The notes beneath the pieces were generated by a model. It had not been told where the DNA came from. It searched no databases and saw nothing but the letters and a program-made list of their open reading frames with translations. The position numbers were made by a program, and so were the translations under genes. DNA of 64,000 nucleotides from Arenicola marina (lineage: Eukaryota > Annelida > Polychaeta > Arenicolidae): positions 38,371,670-38,435,669 of the forward strand of contig OZ025248.1 in assembly GCA_964019135.1 (NCBI GenBank), in the 5' to 3' direction. This document shows positions 36,413-47,569 of this stretch, piece after piece. Every line of letters begins with the position of its first letter. Within the stretch, counting starts at the first letter, position 1.

Positions 36413-37254
36413 ATTTACAAGTGCTCATCTGAGTAAAAATACGTATGTGTATATATACACCTCTGACAACCGTGGACAATTGGTTACTTATAACCAAGTC
36501 TACACCAACCAGTCTCTAGTTATATCTCATTAATCACACCTTGACAGTTATAACATATTTATATTAATATTATATTTCAATTAATATTTTATCAGAATAA
36601 ATACTAATATTCCTGTATTAACTTGTGCTATCACATGTTTGTGACCTTAAAATTGTAGACTGTAACCTTAAAGTGACTTTTAATTAGTCACTTACTCCAA
36701 CTGTCATGAACATTTCACGATAAGAATCCATCAAAACATATTTACAATTTATATCAAGATACCTTAATATGTAGCAACAGGTAACACTATTACACTAAGT
36801 GTGTTCTGTTAGATGATATCAACTTGCCAATTAATGTATTGACCAATGATCAGACACTCAGCTATGTGAATAAGTCTTGAAATCTTAAAGATTAGTCTAA
36901 ATGACGTCAGTTTAAATTCATTCGATGAAGTTCAACTAGTAATTTAAGTACTAGCAAAGATATAAAAAGGTCCAAGCAAGTTCAAATGATTGTGTCATAT
37001 CCTCTAAGTTCATCATGCTGATGGACTGGCTGAATTCTCCCTGTAGTTCAGGTGGTGAATACATTGATGTCGGGAAGGATCATCTCAGATGATGAAGGCT
37101 TGTTTCAATGTTTGTCCAGTTCTGCATCAGCTCCTGTTTCCTCAACTTCTGTTTTCTGTTGCAAATTCTCCTTGATAAATGTCATATTAAAGCTGGCTGC
37201 AGTTAACTTGGATGTTAATCTTCTGTCTTCATAACCGATCAGGCGAAGTTTCAC

Positions 37255-37719
37255 TGTGCTATAAGTCGGTTGTTCGAATTTGTGTACCACAATTCTTCTT
37301 TGAGTCACAGTTCTTTTGGTTTATTTAACGTGAAACTGCAACAATAAAAGTGCAAATATAGACACATTAGGATATATCATGTAAGCCAACGTCCAACTGT
37401 TAGCTGAAATGACATTAGCAATTTGATGCAGTTTGACACAGCAGAATGTCAACAAATAACAAGATGACTATGCAGAACAAATAATCTAATTATACACAAA
37501 TAAATAAGTATATATCGTTTCTAAATGTTACCAAGATTCAAACCAAAAACTAATTAATATACCTTCGATCCCACAATCATGTCCAAATAGATACAACCTT
37601 CCAAAAACTGCCGGCTTATCAACACTTCACCGAATTGAAACAAGCGGTTCTCTTCTCACTTCCGTTATGTAGGTCGCACTCTAGTAAATCAACTGCGACC
37701 TTAATTTATAACTTTTACC
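37255..37719 (-). repeat. 5' LTR of the BEL/Pao element
   Basis: Direct repeat of 31831-32295, same length. The leader between it and the Gag start (36413-37254) has no coding call. Confidence 0.9.
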
Positions 37720-38018
37720 CAGATCCGTATTACGTAAATTCGCAATCATCTCTTGGTTTTTATGACGTCATCAAGCCGGCCATGGAGGCCTACGAACCCT
37801 TGAGGCCCTACACTAAACCTGAGGTCTCCAAGACAACGGGAGATTATGTCAACGTTGTCGATACAACAATGGAAGGAAGGGCTCTGTACAGTGAGCTTGC
37901 CCCTGGAACGGGCATCGCGCCAGGAAAGGCCTCGGATGAGGGGAACACAACACCAGGGATGGACTGGGCATTAGACGACCTCAGGCTGGTGGAAAACGAT
38001 CAGTACGGCATGAGATAG

Positions 38019-38530
38019 GGGTGGGTGGGGAGGGCGGGTCCCTGGTTCAGAGGGACTGGTCTGACCCACGATGGTCGGGGCAAATACGGATCCTGGGAGA
38101 GGGTGGGAGGGGAGGGCTATGCATGGCCTGATGGAATTGACCCTTGGGCGAGGGTGGATGGGTAGAACTGTGAAAGAAAGAGGAAATAAACTCCTGGGAG
38201 GTGGTGGGTAAGGAGGGTTGTGACCGCCAGCAGGAAATAGGCTCATGGGAGGAGGTGGGTGCAGAGGGCGATGATGGTAAGAGGGAATCGGCATCTGGGA
38301 GAGGGTGGGTGAAAAGGGTAATGATGGCCAGCGGGAAACGGCTTCTGGAAGGAGGCCGGGGGCGGGGGGGGGACATTATTGCCAGAGAGAATAGGCTCCT
38401 GGGAGGGCGTGGGTGGGGAGGGCGTGGGTGGGAAGGGCAATGGTTTCCAGAGGGAATCGGTTTCTGGAAGGAGGTCATGGGGAGAGGGTAATCTTGGCCG
38501 GAGGGAATAGGCTCCTGAGCGCTCCCAGGG
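38019..38530 (+). repeat. G-rich 3'-flank minisatellite of unit D
   Basis: Starts right after the class 2 stop codon with GGGTGGGTGGGGAGGGCGGG. Contains about 10 imperfect units of the same family as at 1-400, 42964, 46266 and 60690. All frames through it are dismissed. Confidence 0.8.
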
Positions 38531-38959
38531 CGCATGGTGACAGCCTCACCCGCACGGTGTGGGATGATACGGCCTCAAGATAAGGGGTGACAAGTGTGGA
38601 GGGAAGGGGGGGGGGGGGGGGGCTGGCAAGATGGCTACACACCAAGGGACAAGAACGTGTTTTTGATATGACGGGTGAGAAACAAGTGACGACAAATGGT
38701 TCGCACCATGGAATATCTTTTATCGCAGAAAACCAATTGACCACAGTCTTCATAACTTCACAGTCTTTTCTTCGCAATGGCAAAACCACTGCTCGTCATG
38801 ATGGTCAAACACCTGCCACTAGTTAACTTAATGTTGTCACCATGAATCAGTTTCGTCACATTGTCAGTCTCTTGGGCTGTTTTTGTGGGCCGGGGTGTGT
38901 GGGTAAGGGTCGAGAGTTATAAATTGGTTAGTAGTTGTATCAAGCCTGAGACCTATCAT

Positions 38960-39510
38960 AGTGTACCGCATGCAAGGTGTCACGTAGTCCTAGATGTCAC
39001 GCTTCATCGCGACGCCATGGCTGGATTGGTGTTTTAGGCCACCTTGATGCACACATGGGCTGAACCGGGCCATCAGCGCGCCACAAGCGTACCACAACAT
39101 GACGTCATAGTCATAGGTTGGCCAATACACAGCTTACCACGCGTCACTTTGTTTGTCTGGGAAGTCGTGCCTCTTGAGAAGAACCTTTACAGTCACTGAA
39201 TGGAAGTTTACAAACGCAAGCCTGCCGGCGTGGTGTGTATACCATTACAGTGTGCTACGCGCAGTGTTGAAGAGCTTCAAACACATCAGGCAGAGGACTG
39301 GGACAGGTGAGGACATAAGGAACACGGATATAATGCTGCAACGCCACGTCATGGGTGGATTGGTAGTTTAGGCCACCTTTGTGAACGCATTGGCCAAACC
39401 CGGACTTCCGCGCTACACACGCTTACGGCTGCTGGCGGTACATTTCGTGTTACATTTGGATTCGCCAATAACACATCGTCAAACCTTACCATGCGTGTCT
39501 TCGTTTGTCT
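38960..39510. repeat. Duplicated intergenic block between D and E
   Basis: Same two segments as at 960-1500, in the same order. It is followed at about 39600-39760 by the 5' flank type shared with F and H (CTGTGCATAGTTG, ATCAGGCAGACTACCT). Confidence 0.75.
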
Positions 39511-39755
39511 ACAAAACTAGAAGTCGTTATTCTTGAGGAGGGCACTTAGAGTAACTGAAGAACTAGGAAGTATGCCATCCCCTGCCGACCGCTGCGGTGT
39601 GTACCGTCACGGTGTTGCACGGGGGGCTGTGCATAGTTGAGTGGTGATTAAGCTTGGTGGTTCAGTCCATCCAAACGGATCAGGCAGACTACCTGGACAG
39701 GTGGGGCCAGGAGGAACAACAATGGACGACGTGATCGGCACATCTCAATGTCTAA

Positions 39756-42700
39756 ACCGATGACCGACGGTATGACTGTGGAGTTGGTGTTGTCTACGTG
39801 GCAGGAGCAGCAGCGCTGGGAGACTGTAGCGAGTTCGGGACGTGTTGCCAGGATACCAGCCATGGTGATGACGTCATCACGGCGCGGATTAGAGTTTGGT
39901 GCGATGGCTTAGCGAGATGTCACGTGACAGCCTCCACCTGGTACCGTGCTGCGAACCGGGAGCGAACCAGCCTGGCAGTGAGCTATAAGTGTGACGTTAG
40001 GGCGCACATTAGGTCAGGTATGAAAATATCAGTGGATCTACCAGCAGAGTTACGTGTGATGCCCGCCATTCAAAACACGACACAGTGCTACGGCAGTTAC
40101 TTCTACCAACAGTTGTGTTTTGGTGACACGACGATTGAGATAACGGACGCCGTGTATGGAGTGAGTCCGTGTAACTCGGATGGTGATCCCAGGCACTGCT
40201 GTCCAGATCCCGGCGACTGTACCATCCCGGTGGAGGAGGACAATCCGCTCGATCACCCTGACTATTACAAGGAAATTTTGGTCAACTGTAACAATAAACA
40301 GACATGTGATGACCTTCAAGCGCAATGGATTAACAACATTTACAAGTGGTGTTCACCTGTCTCTGGCACCACGGATTACGTCACGCTCCACTACATGTGT
40401 CTCACAGGTAATACGAACAGCTGGACGTTTTGATTTGCACAATTTTGGATATTTATCTAACATGATCACAATGCAACGCTAATTGTGATAGTTGAATGTG
40501 TATTATATCAATAACGGTTTTCATACTTCGTTAAAAAGGTGTTTAGTCCCGTATCTGTCGAATCCTGTAGGTTTTGCTTTATGCACTGGTGTAAATAGAT
40601 TGAGACCAATATCGAACCTAAATTGTCTAAAATCGATGTGAATTATGAATGTTTCCCTGTTGGCATAGGTTACACTAATCTAGATATGCGTTTCAGTTTC
40701 AATAAACGTGCTATTATCGACTAACAACATAGTTCTTCGCGTTCAAGTAGGTTATTAATATTAAGTGTGTCCATAATTCCCAAACAATTCAGTATACGCT
40801 CTGTAAACGTCAATATGTACATAACATGGAATATTTAAATGAAATTCAACATGAACTTTAAAACATCAAATCATGACCATGACTTCTGATTATGGAAATC
40901 CGCTTGACCATCTAGAAGCAGATCGGCTGACCACTACAACAGCTGCAACGACTGACCTAATCAAAACAAGTGCCAGCACCATTTCCACGATCAAGCCAAG
41001 TCCAGTGACGGTAGCGGTATCCACAGCATCCACAGTATCCATGTCGACCGATGGGCCAACTGATAATGAATCCAGTGAAGGTAAGCCAGCCGTCCAGTCT
41101 CACCCAGTGACAGTGACTCTTCTTGTCAGATATTTCCTTGGAGGATGTCACCGTACGCTTTATTTAAAAAATCTTTACGTCGAGGCCAACTGATTTGACT
41201 TAGATAGAGGAGTGGGAAGCCCCGAGTTCTGGCACGATGGCAGGCCTGGCAGAGTTCGCTCATGACAAAGTGCCCTAACCACCAGACCATACGGATCATC
41301 TATGTAACCTGGCAGCTTTGGTCCCCAGCGGAAGCCGAACTCACGGTCTCTCGATATCGATTCAACCACTCTACATGTGCGGCTAATGGGAGGATCCCTC
41401 TAGCCGAGGTTAGCAGGCATGGTTTGACTCACTGTTATATCTTCGTAATTGGATCGATCAATTCGATGTATATATATGGTTATGTTCACTACCATCAATT
41501 AGCAAGTGTCAGCATTAACCCTAATAGGATTAGAAGCACAAGTGACTTTTAAAGGGTCAGTATAATACTGGGGAAAATTATGTTGCATTAAGCAGAACTT
41601 AGCTGGTCCTCAATGTCATAACGTAAGAGCGTTGTTTTGATCGAGTTAATTGAACCATGTTTGTACTTTACTTGACAGCCCCCCAGACCGCGGTGATAAT
41701 ACCGGTAGTTGTGACGATTGTCATGGTCGTTGTGGCTGCGGTGGTGACAGTGACGGTCTGGATGGTGTACAGGTAATGTCCACAGATACTCTTCATAATA
41801 GCCAGCTCGCCATGAAGTGGGTGAGTGCCGAGTGAGTGCCGCATGAAAGGACTCAATCACGTTAATGTCTGATCTAATGCATGGATTGATCGTGCTTTCG
41901 TTTCTAATATAAAAAAACCCCACAAAGCCTCGAGCATCTTTCGAAATATAACGAGGAACTCAACAAGCAGGACATTTGTTTGTGATTTAGTAGGATTAAT
42001 GACAAAAACCAAAGACCAAATTAGAAATTAAAGGATGCGACTGACTTCACGGATTCTCTACCATCGACGTATCCACTGCGTGTATTGCAATGATAGAAAG
42101 CGTCCGGCGTTCAAAGAGGGGTAGGGATACGTTTTCGGGTCTCCAGGCATCCAGGAATTCTTGGAGATTTGCGATCAGCTGTTGACAATTTTTAGGGATC
42201 GTTATCCGGACAATTAGTGGTTCAACGCAAAGACCCTTAGCCTATTTCCCGCGATCTGTCATAGCAGTCTGTCAATTCCTCGATATTCACGATATCACCA
42301 TTATGTTTTTTTTTCTTGTGTCCAGCTTTAAGATGTCTTAATCTTGGAGATTCGCGATTCAGAGGGAGTATCCCCCCCCACACACACACCTCCTTTATAC
42401 GTTAACATATCATCTTTTCAATCATTAAACATCGCTCAGATTTTGTTGTATAAGTGCATTCAAACATATTGATATTTTAATCAATAATATTCCCATTTTA
42501 TACCGACAGCAAGAGGAGAGCCAACACCACGTCCGGAGAGAGTAAAACTGTCGGTGCCCAGTCACCAGGTCTGGACAACTCGATTCGCCTCCCGGAAGCT
42601 GAGCCTCTCCCACAGTCACCACCGCGGATGATGACGTCACACCCCCCAGCGAGTGTTGATGACGCAGATCCGTATAACTTAAATTCGCAATCATCTCCTG

Positions 42701-42963
42701 GTTTCTATGACGTCATCAAGCCGGCCACTGAGGCCTACGAACCCTTGCAGCCCTACAATAGACCTGTGGTCGCCACGACAACGGGAGATTATGTCAACGT
42801 TGTCGATACGACAATGGAAGGAAGGGGTCTGTACACTGAACTGGCCCCGGGAACGGGCGTCGTGCCAGGAAAGGACCCGGGTGAGGGAAACACAACACCA
42901 GGGATGGACTGGGCACTGGACGACCCCATGCTGGTGGAAAATCATCAGTACGGCACGAGATAG
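39756..42963 (+). pseudogene. Unit E: receptor with intact body but lost 5' end, class 2 tail
   Basis: Exons 39756-40407, 40916-41080, 41679-41772 and 42510-42963 (TAG). The joined frame is open for 454 codons, with intact splice sites. The first exon begins mid-D1 (YDCGVGVVYV): the start codon, signal peptide and TCVDR segment are missing and a TAA lies at 39753-39755. No upstream AG acceptor or in-frame ATG repairs it nearby. Compared with unit H, the 5' flank is fused directly to D1 after CCGATGACCGA, which points to a deletion of the exon start. D1 ends SLAVSYKC, D2 ends YVTLHYMC, then a 55-codon Thr/Ser stalk, a transmembrane segment, and a tail with YDVI-x6-YEPL, YVNV, YTEL and QYGTR. 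It would be functional only if a distant exon supplied a signal peptide. Confidence 0.7.
41205..41295 (-). repeat. tRNA-derived SINE-like remnant in intron of unit E
   Basis: The minus strand starts TGGTCTGGTGGTTAGGGC, a near-textbook tRNA 5' region with A box, and ends in GAACTCGGGGCTTCC, a weak B box. Same intron and orientation as the copies in D and G. Confidence 0.55.
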
Positions 42964-43660
42964 GGGATGGTGGGGAGGGCGGGTCCCGGGTTCAGGGGGA
43001 CAGGTCTGACCCACGATGACCCACGGGGCAAGTGCGGATCCTGGGAGAGGGTGGGTAGGGAGGGATATACATGGCCAGAGGAAATAGGTTCCTTGGAGGG
43101 GTGGGTGGGGAGGGCCATACATGGTCAGAGGGAATAGGTTCCTAGGAAGGGTGGGTGGGTAGGGCCATACATGGTCAGAGGGAATAGGTTCCTAGGAGGG
43201 GTGGATGGGTAGGGCCATACATGGTCAGAGGGAATAGACATTTGGACGGGGGTGGATGGGCGAGCCATGGCGGTCACAGGGAAAAAGCTCCTCTGAAAGG
43301 TCGTTGGGGACGGTTGTGACCGCCAGCAGGGAATAGGCTCCTGAGAGTGGGTGGCTGGGGCTGGTTGTGACCGCCAGCAGGGAATAGGCTCCTGAGAGGG
43401 GGTGGCTGGGGATGGTTGTGACCGCCAACGGGGAATAGGCTCTTTGGATGGGGTGGTTGGGGAGGTTCATAAATGGCCGGAGGGAACAGGCTCCTGGGAG
43501 TGGGTGGCTGGGGATGGCTGTGACCGCCAGCAGGGAATAGGCTCCTGGGACTGGGTGGGTGGGCAGAGATATACATGGCCAGAGGGAATAGGCTCGTGGG
43601 AGGGGTTGAGTGGGGTAGGTAATGATGAGTATGGATCCTGCGAATAGGTCGGTCGGGGAG
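42964..43660 (+). repeat. G-rich 3'-flank minisatellite of unit E
   Basis: About 13 imperfect units of roughly 50 bp, theme GGTGGGTGGGTAGGGCCATAC then GAGGGAATAGG. The largest block of this family in the window. Long stop-free frames on the minus strand (for example 43274-43747) are repeat artefacts. Confidence 0.8.
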
Positions 43661-44440
43661 GGTGGGGTTGGCCATAAAGGCCGGAAGAGTTGTGCGGCTC
43701 TCGACAGCCGATGTGCGGTAAGGGTTAACTAGGCGTAGGATAAGCAAGATTACGATCTGGTCATAAAAGAACGCCTTCTATAGCTGGACACTGCCGGGAC
43801 TAGATAAATGATAAATGATAAATGAGTTCCAAACATAATAAAACATAACATAATCCCTGAACAGCGCCAGAGCATATCATCATTTTTCGTAATCATCCGC
43901 TGTCAACCGTTTTATTGGTGATTTGGGCATATCGGATGAGAAACTCGTGGCTTCAAGTGAGGCGCATGACTAAATCCTTTTGCCATAGGTGCCGCATAAC
44001 CGCCATGTTCTTGTTAGCTTTCCAAGCGTTTCTTCCCATCGGCGAAATCGCGTCCACGCCTCATCATTACGGCCGCCGTCTCTGGCCAGCTGATGCATCC
44101 TTGTCTCCAGGACTCTGCTTGTCACCTTGTCAACCCGGGAGCGCTATCACGGAGTGATGAACAGTGAACAGTTCCGGACACAGCCAGCTTGTTCTGCCGT
44201 GTCTCGTCACAACTATACCGGCTTAACGTATCAGACGGTCTGTACTGATAATCCCATGGCCCGTTACACCAGAGGGGTTCCTGGGTCCCGAGCACATTGA
44301 CGCCCCAGTACTCAACACGTTACTGCTTTCGTCCTTCTTTTTCGTGGTGGGTTGGGGGTCTCGCTTAAAAATGGAATACAAATCAGACTTTGCAGCTTTG
44401 TTGTATGAAGACCACAAACTTTCATAATGTACCGCATGTA
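43661..44440. other. Intergenic, no gene seen
   Basis: A decayed stretch downstream of E. 43940-44160 partly resembles 700-830 (TTTCCAAGCGTTT and GGCGAAA). Nothing codes convincingly. Confidence 0.35.
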
Positions 44441-44960
44441 AGGCGCCACGTAGTCCCGGATATCTATCATAATGTATCGCATGCAAGGTGTCACTTAGAC
44501 ACGGATATAATGCTGCGACGCCACGCCATGGGTGGATTGGTAGTTTAGGCCACATTTATGCACGCATAGACGAAACCGTGCCTTCCGCGCCACACAAGCG
44601 TACCAACCTAACTGTATGTATCGTCTTACACTTGGGTTTTCGAATAAAACATCGTCAAACCTCACCACGTGGTCTTCTTTTGCTTCAAAAAAAGTGCAAG
44701 TGATTCTTGAGGATAGCCCTGAGAGTCAGATAACTAAAAAACTAGGAAGCATGGGTGTGTACCGTCACGGTGCTACACGGTGGGTTGTGCATAGTTGTGT
44801 AGTGATTAAGCTTTGTGGCTCATTCCATTCACACGCATCAGGCAGACTACCTAGACAGGTGAGGACATAAGGAACAGCATGTAGACGACGGCGGACGCGA
44901 TCGGCACATCACCACATCTATACTTACGACCGAATACACCATCATTGCCGGATTTGTAAA
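44440..44960. repeat. Duplicated intergenic block ahead of F
   Basis: Contains the CATGGGTGGATTGGTAGTTT segment and then the 5' flank type shared with E and H (GTGCATAGTTGTGTAGTGAT, CAGGCAGACTACCTAGACAG). The first duplicated segment is missing or reduced here. Confidence 0.65.
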
Positions 44961-45083
44961 TATATATTTTTGCACGGTCCAGTCACTGAGACGTTTGTTG
45001 AGAGAAGGATCGTTTGTTTTCCAGATCTGCAACGGAATATACGCCTCTGTGAAACATGTCGATTGCCGCTGTTAAACATTGAA

Positions 45084-46265
45084 CGATCGATATGTTTCAC
45101 GTGTGCGCTACTCATTCTCGGGTGTGGCGCGTCAGACTGCAGACAAACATGTGTCGATCGTACAGAAGATTTACGGTTGGACTGTGGAGTTGGTGTTGTC
45201 TATGTGGAAGGAGCAGCAGCGCTGGGAGACTGTAGCGAGTCCGTGACGTGTTGCCAGGATACCAGCCATGGTGATGACGTCATCACGGCGCGGGTTAGGC
45301 ACTGGTATCAAGATCGAGAACTCTGTCACGTATGACGCTTGATCGGGGATAATCAGCAGGTTCTGGGCGATTGACGGTTATTACTCAATCAAAGCCACCA
45401 CCATGAAAGCTGCTCATACAACAATTGTCCACCTGCATTATTAATGTCCAAACAAGTTTGAACAAATGTCTTGGACTGTGACTATATGACTGTGTACATG
45501 TTAACTATGTACGAAGTGCACATATTTAAAAAGGCAAACAGCAGTAGTGATGCCCGAAGTTTGATGACTCAAGTATTACGCAAAACATTCATACGAGATG
45601 CATAAATACGTGTCATAGAGACGCCTGATCTGGCTTTGCATACTTTTCATATCCAAGAACATCATTTTGTAAAAAATTGTGCCGGTTGTCGTTATCGTCG
45701 TGGCTGTGGTGGTGGCAGTGACGGTGTGGATGGAGCGCAGGTACTACTGACATTTATCAGGGATTTAACATTAATGAGGAACATAGGCGATAAAACTAAT
45801 GCAACATTCCGATTCTAATCATACAGAATGAGAAAATCCGAGAACACCACGTCCCAAGATAATAAAACAGTCGGTGCCCAGTCCCCAGGTCTGGACAACT
45901 CGATTCACCTCCCGGAAGCTGACCCCCTCCCACAGTCTCAGCCGCCGATGATGACGCCCCACGCACCATCGGGTGTTGCTGACGTTGCTCCGTATTACGT
46001 AAATTCACAATCATCTTCGGATTTCTATGAAGTCATCAAGCCGGCCACAGAGGCCTACGAACCCTTAGGGTCATACAATAGACCTGAGGCCGCCCCGACA
46101 ACAGGAGATTATGTCAACGTTGTCGATACGACAATGGAAGGAAGGGCTCTGTACACTGAGCTTGCCCCGGGAAGGCCCCCGGGTGAGGGGAACACAACAC
46201 CAGCGACGGACTGGGCAATGAAAGACCCCATGCTTGTGGAAAGTCATCCGTACGGCACGAGATAG
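45084..46265 (+). pseudogene. Unit F: truncated receptor pseudogene, class 2 tail
   Basis: The exon 1 remnant (45084-45335) reads ERSICFTCALLILG then D1 up to RELCHV and stops; the start ATG is ATT here, and D2 is absent. No stalk exon is found. The membrane exon remnant (about 45671-45740) has lost its first third and its acceptor, but keeps VVVIVVAVVVAVTVW and its donor. The tail exon (45827-46265, TAG) is open, with YEVI-x6-YEPL, YVNV, YTEL and PYGTR and a small deletion after LAPG. The tail exon alone is well preserved, so loss may be recent, or it is kept similar by gene conversion. Confidence 0.75.
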
Positions 46266-46390
46266 GGATGGGTGGGGAGTTCGGGTCCCGGGGAAGGCCT
46301 GATCCACGATGGCCGGGGTCAGCTCCTGGGAGTGGGTGGGCGGGGAGGGCCATGCATGGTCAGAGGATATAGGCTCCAGGAACCCAGCCA
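46266..46390 (+). repeat. Short G-rich 3'-flank minisatellite of unit F
   Basis: Two to three units only. Its start closely matches positions 1-110 of the window. Confidence 0.7.
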
Positions 46391-47569
46391 ACAGGTTAAC
46401 GTCATGACAACGTCGACACAGCGTTATGTTGTGTTGCGATTACGTTGTGACCACGTAAAAATGTACTTTTTCTTTTACGTTACCAAAACCTATGCAGATA
46501 ATGTTGTCAGATTTTAATCCAGACTCTATTTACTGCGATAAACATATCTTGGTGGTGAAAAATGCAAATTTAAATTCGACAATCTAGAACCTTTAAAGTA
46601 TATTTTTGATATTGAAATAGTTAACGCGAAAGAATGCATTTTATTTGATGTACCGGATTTATCACTTTATGTGTGCATGTACATGCGTTTATGTAATAGT
46701 GTAACTTTTTTCTTTTGCCGAAATAAACTTGATGAAAGTGAAACATTGCCAACCTTATCCCGGACCGGTGAGTAAAGTCCGGCCTAGTCCATTATAACTG
46801 CCTTGAACATCTTGACGAATAATGTATTCATCCGCGCTTTATGCACTGTATAGGCTGTACATTTCTGACGAGACACCACTGGCGGAGAGTGTGTTCAGCC
46901 ACGGTTCTAGCCTAGACCTAGGATTCGCAATCGCCGCGAAGTAATGGAAGGTCTACTACATAATTCAGTGTATTTGATCGGACATCGGATAAACAACCTA
47001 ACCAATAATGAATGAATGGCGTGTATCATTGGTTTAGCGGTAGCCTTTGACTCGGTTACTGGCTCTCTGAGTGAAATATAACAGGACTCTAGTAAAAATA
47101 TAGTATCCCAACACCGAGCAGAATTTTAGAAGTCTAATCACAAATTTGTGGACCTTATAGACCCATTATAAACCGGTTTCACCCTTTACCATTTGTCAGG
47201 GGTCGGGCGTTCGTTAATGCAGTATCAGGCCCAGTGGCAAGCCTCACGCATGATGTTTACCCATTTTGAGCCCTGTACATTGGATATAGCAAGCGGTCCT
47301 GATTGAGGGAGTAGATTACGAGTTAGTTAATCTGTGTGTTTCGGGTCTGCTTGGGTCTAAGTGACTGTTTTCTCATGACGAGTGATTGCATGTGATAGGA
47401 TATGTTTTGTGTGGGATGGGTGGCGATCGGCCAATCCGGGTTGGTATGGGTGCGGCTCCACAGTATATATGTTGCCAGGTAGACTAGGTGAGGCAGGGAG
47501 AGGGTGACCGGAGACAAAACCTGCGTGCTGGCCTGCTGTGTGCTGAGCAGCTGTGTGCTGGCTGGTGTC
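46391..47569. other. Intergenic, no gene seen
   Basis: AT-rich 3' flank with AATAAA at 46722-46727 as a possible polyadenylation signal. No supported exon, RNA gene or repeat family up to the minisatellite. Confidence 0.4.

Larger units (their letters stand above)
31831..37719 (-). mobile_element. BEL/Pao LTR retrotransposon, internally deleted
   Basis: Flanked by direct LTRs (31831-32295 and 37255-37719, both 465 bp, roughly 98% alike by eye). It is inserted in the tail exon of unit D, with CAGATC on both sides as the target duplication (usual for BEL is 5 bp; here AGATC or CAGATC). The coding strand is minus, so 37255-37719 is the 5' LTR. On that strand the LTR starts TGTAAAAG and ends AGCACA. 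A purine-rich AGAGGAGCCA precedes the 3' LTR. RNase H and the integrase core are absent, so it cannot move alone. Confidence 0.9.
25594..38018 (+). pseudogene. Unit D: receptor pseudogene split by two retrotransposons, class 2 tail
   Basis: Exon remains: 25594-26272 (signal peptide, D1, D2), 26430-26552 (an extra partial D2 end), 27097-27140 plus about 30796-30932 (stalk), 31329-31422 (membrane, intact, 94 bp) and 31653-31830 plus 37726-38018 (tail). The lesions are: a +1 frameshift near 26055-26065 in D2; loss of the CNNKQTCDDL segment at about 26213; a non-LTR element in the stalk exon; and a BEL/Pao element in the tail exon at DDAD/PYY, with CAGATC repeated on both sides. Ignoring the insertions, the tail is open and keeps YDVI-x6-YEPL, YVNV and YSEL. 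The signal peptide and D1 are nearly identical to those of unit C. The gene is broken at its lectin exon regardless of the insertions. Confidence 0.8.

Noticed and set aside
31831..37719. Intact autonomous LTR element or endogenous retrovirus
   Set aside because: RNase H and the integrase core are missing and no envelope-like frame is present; the protein order fits BEL/Pao.
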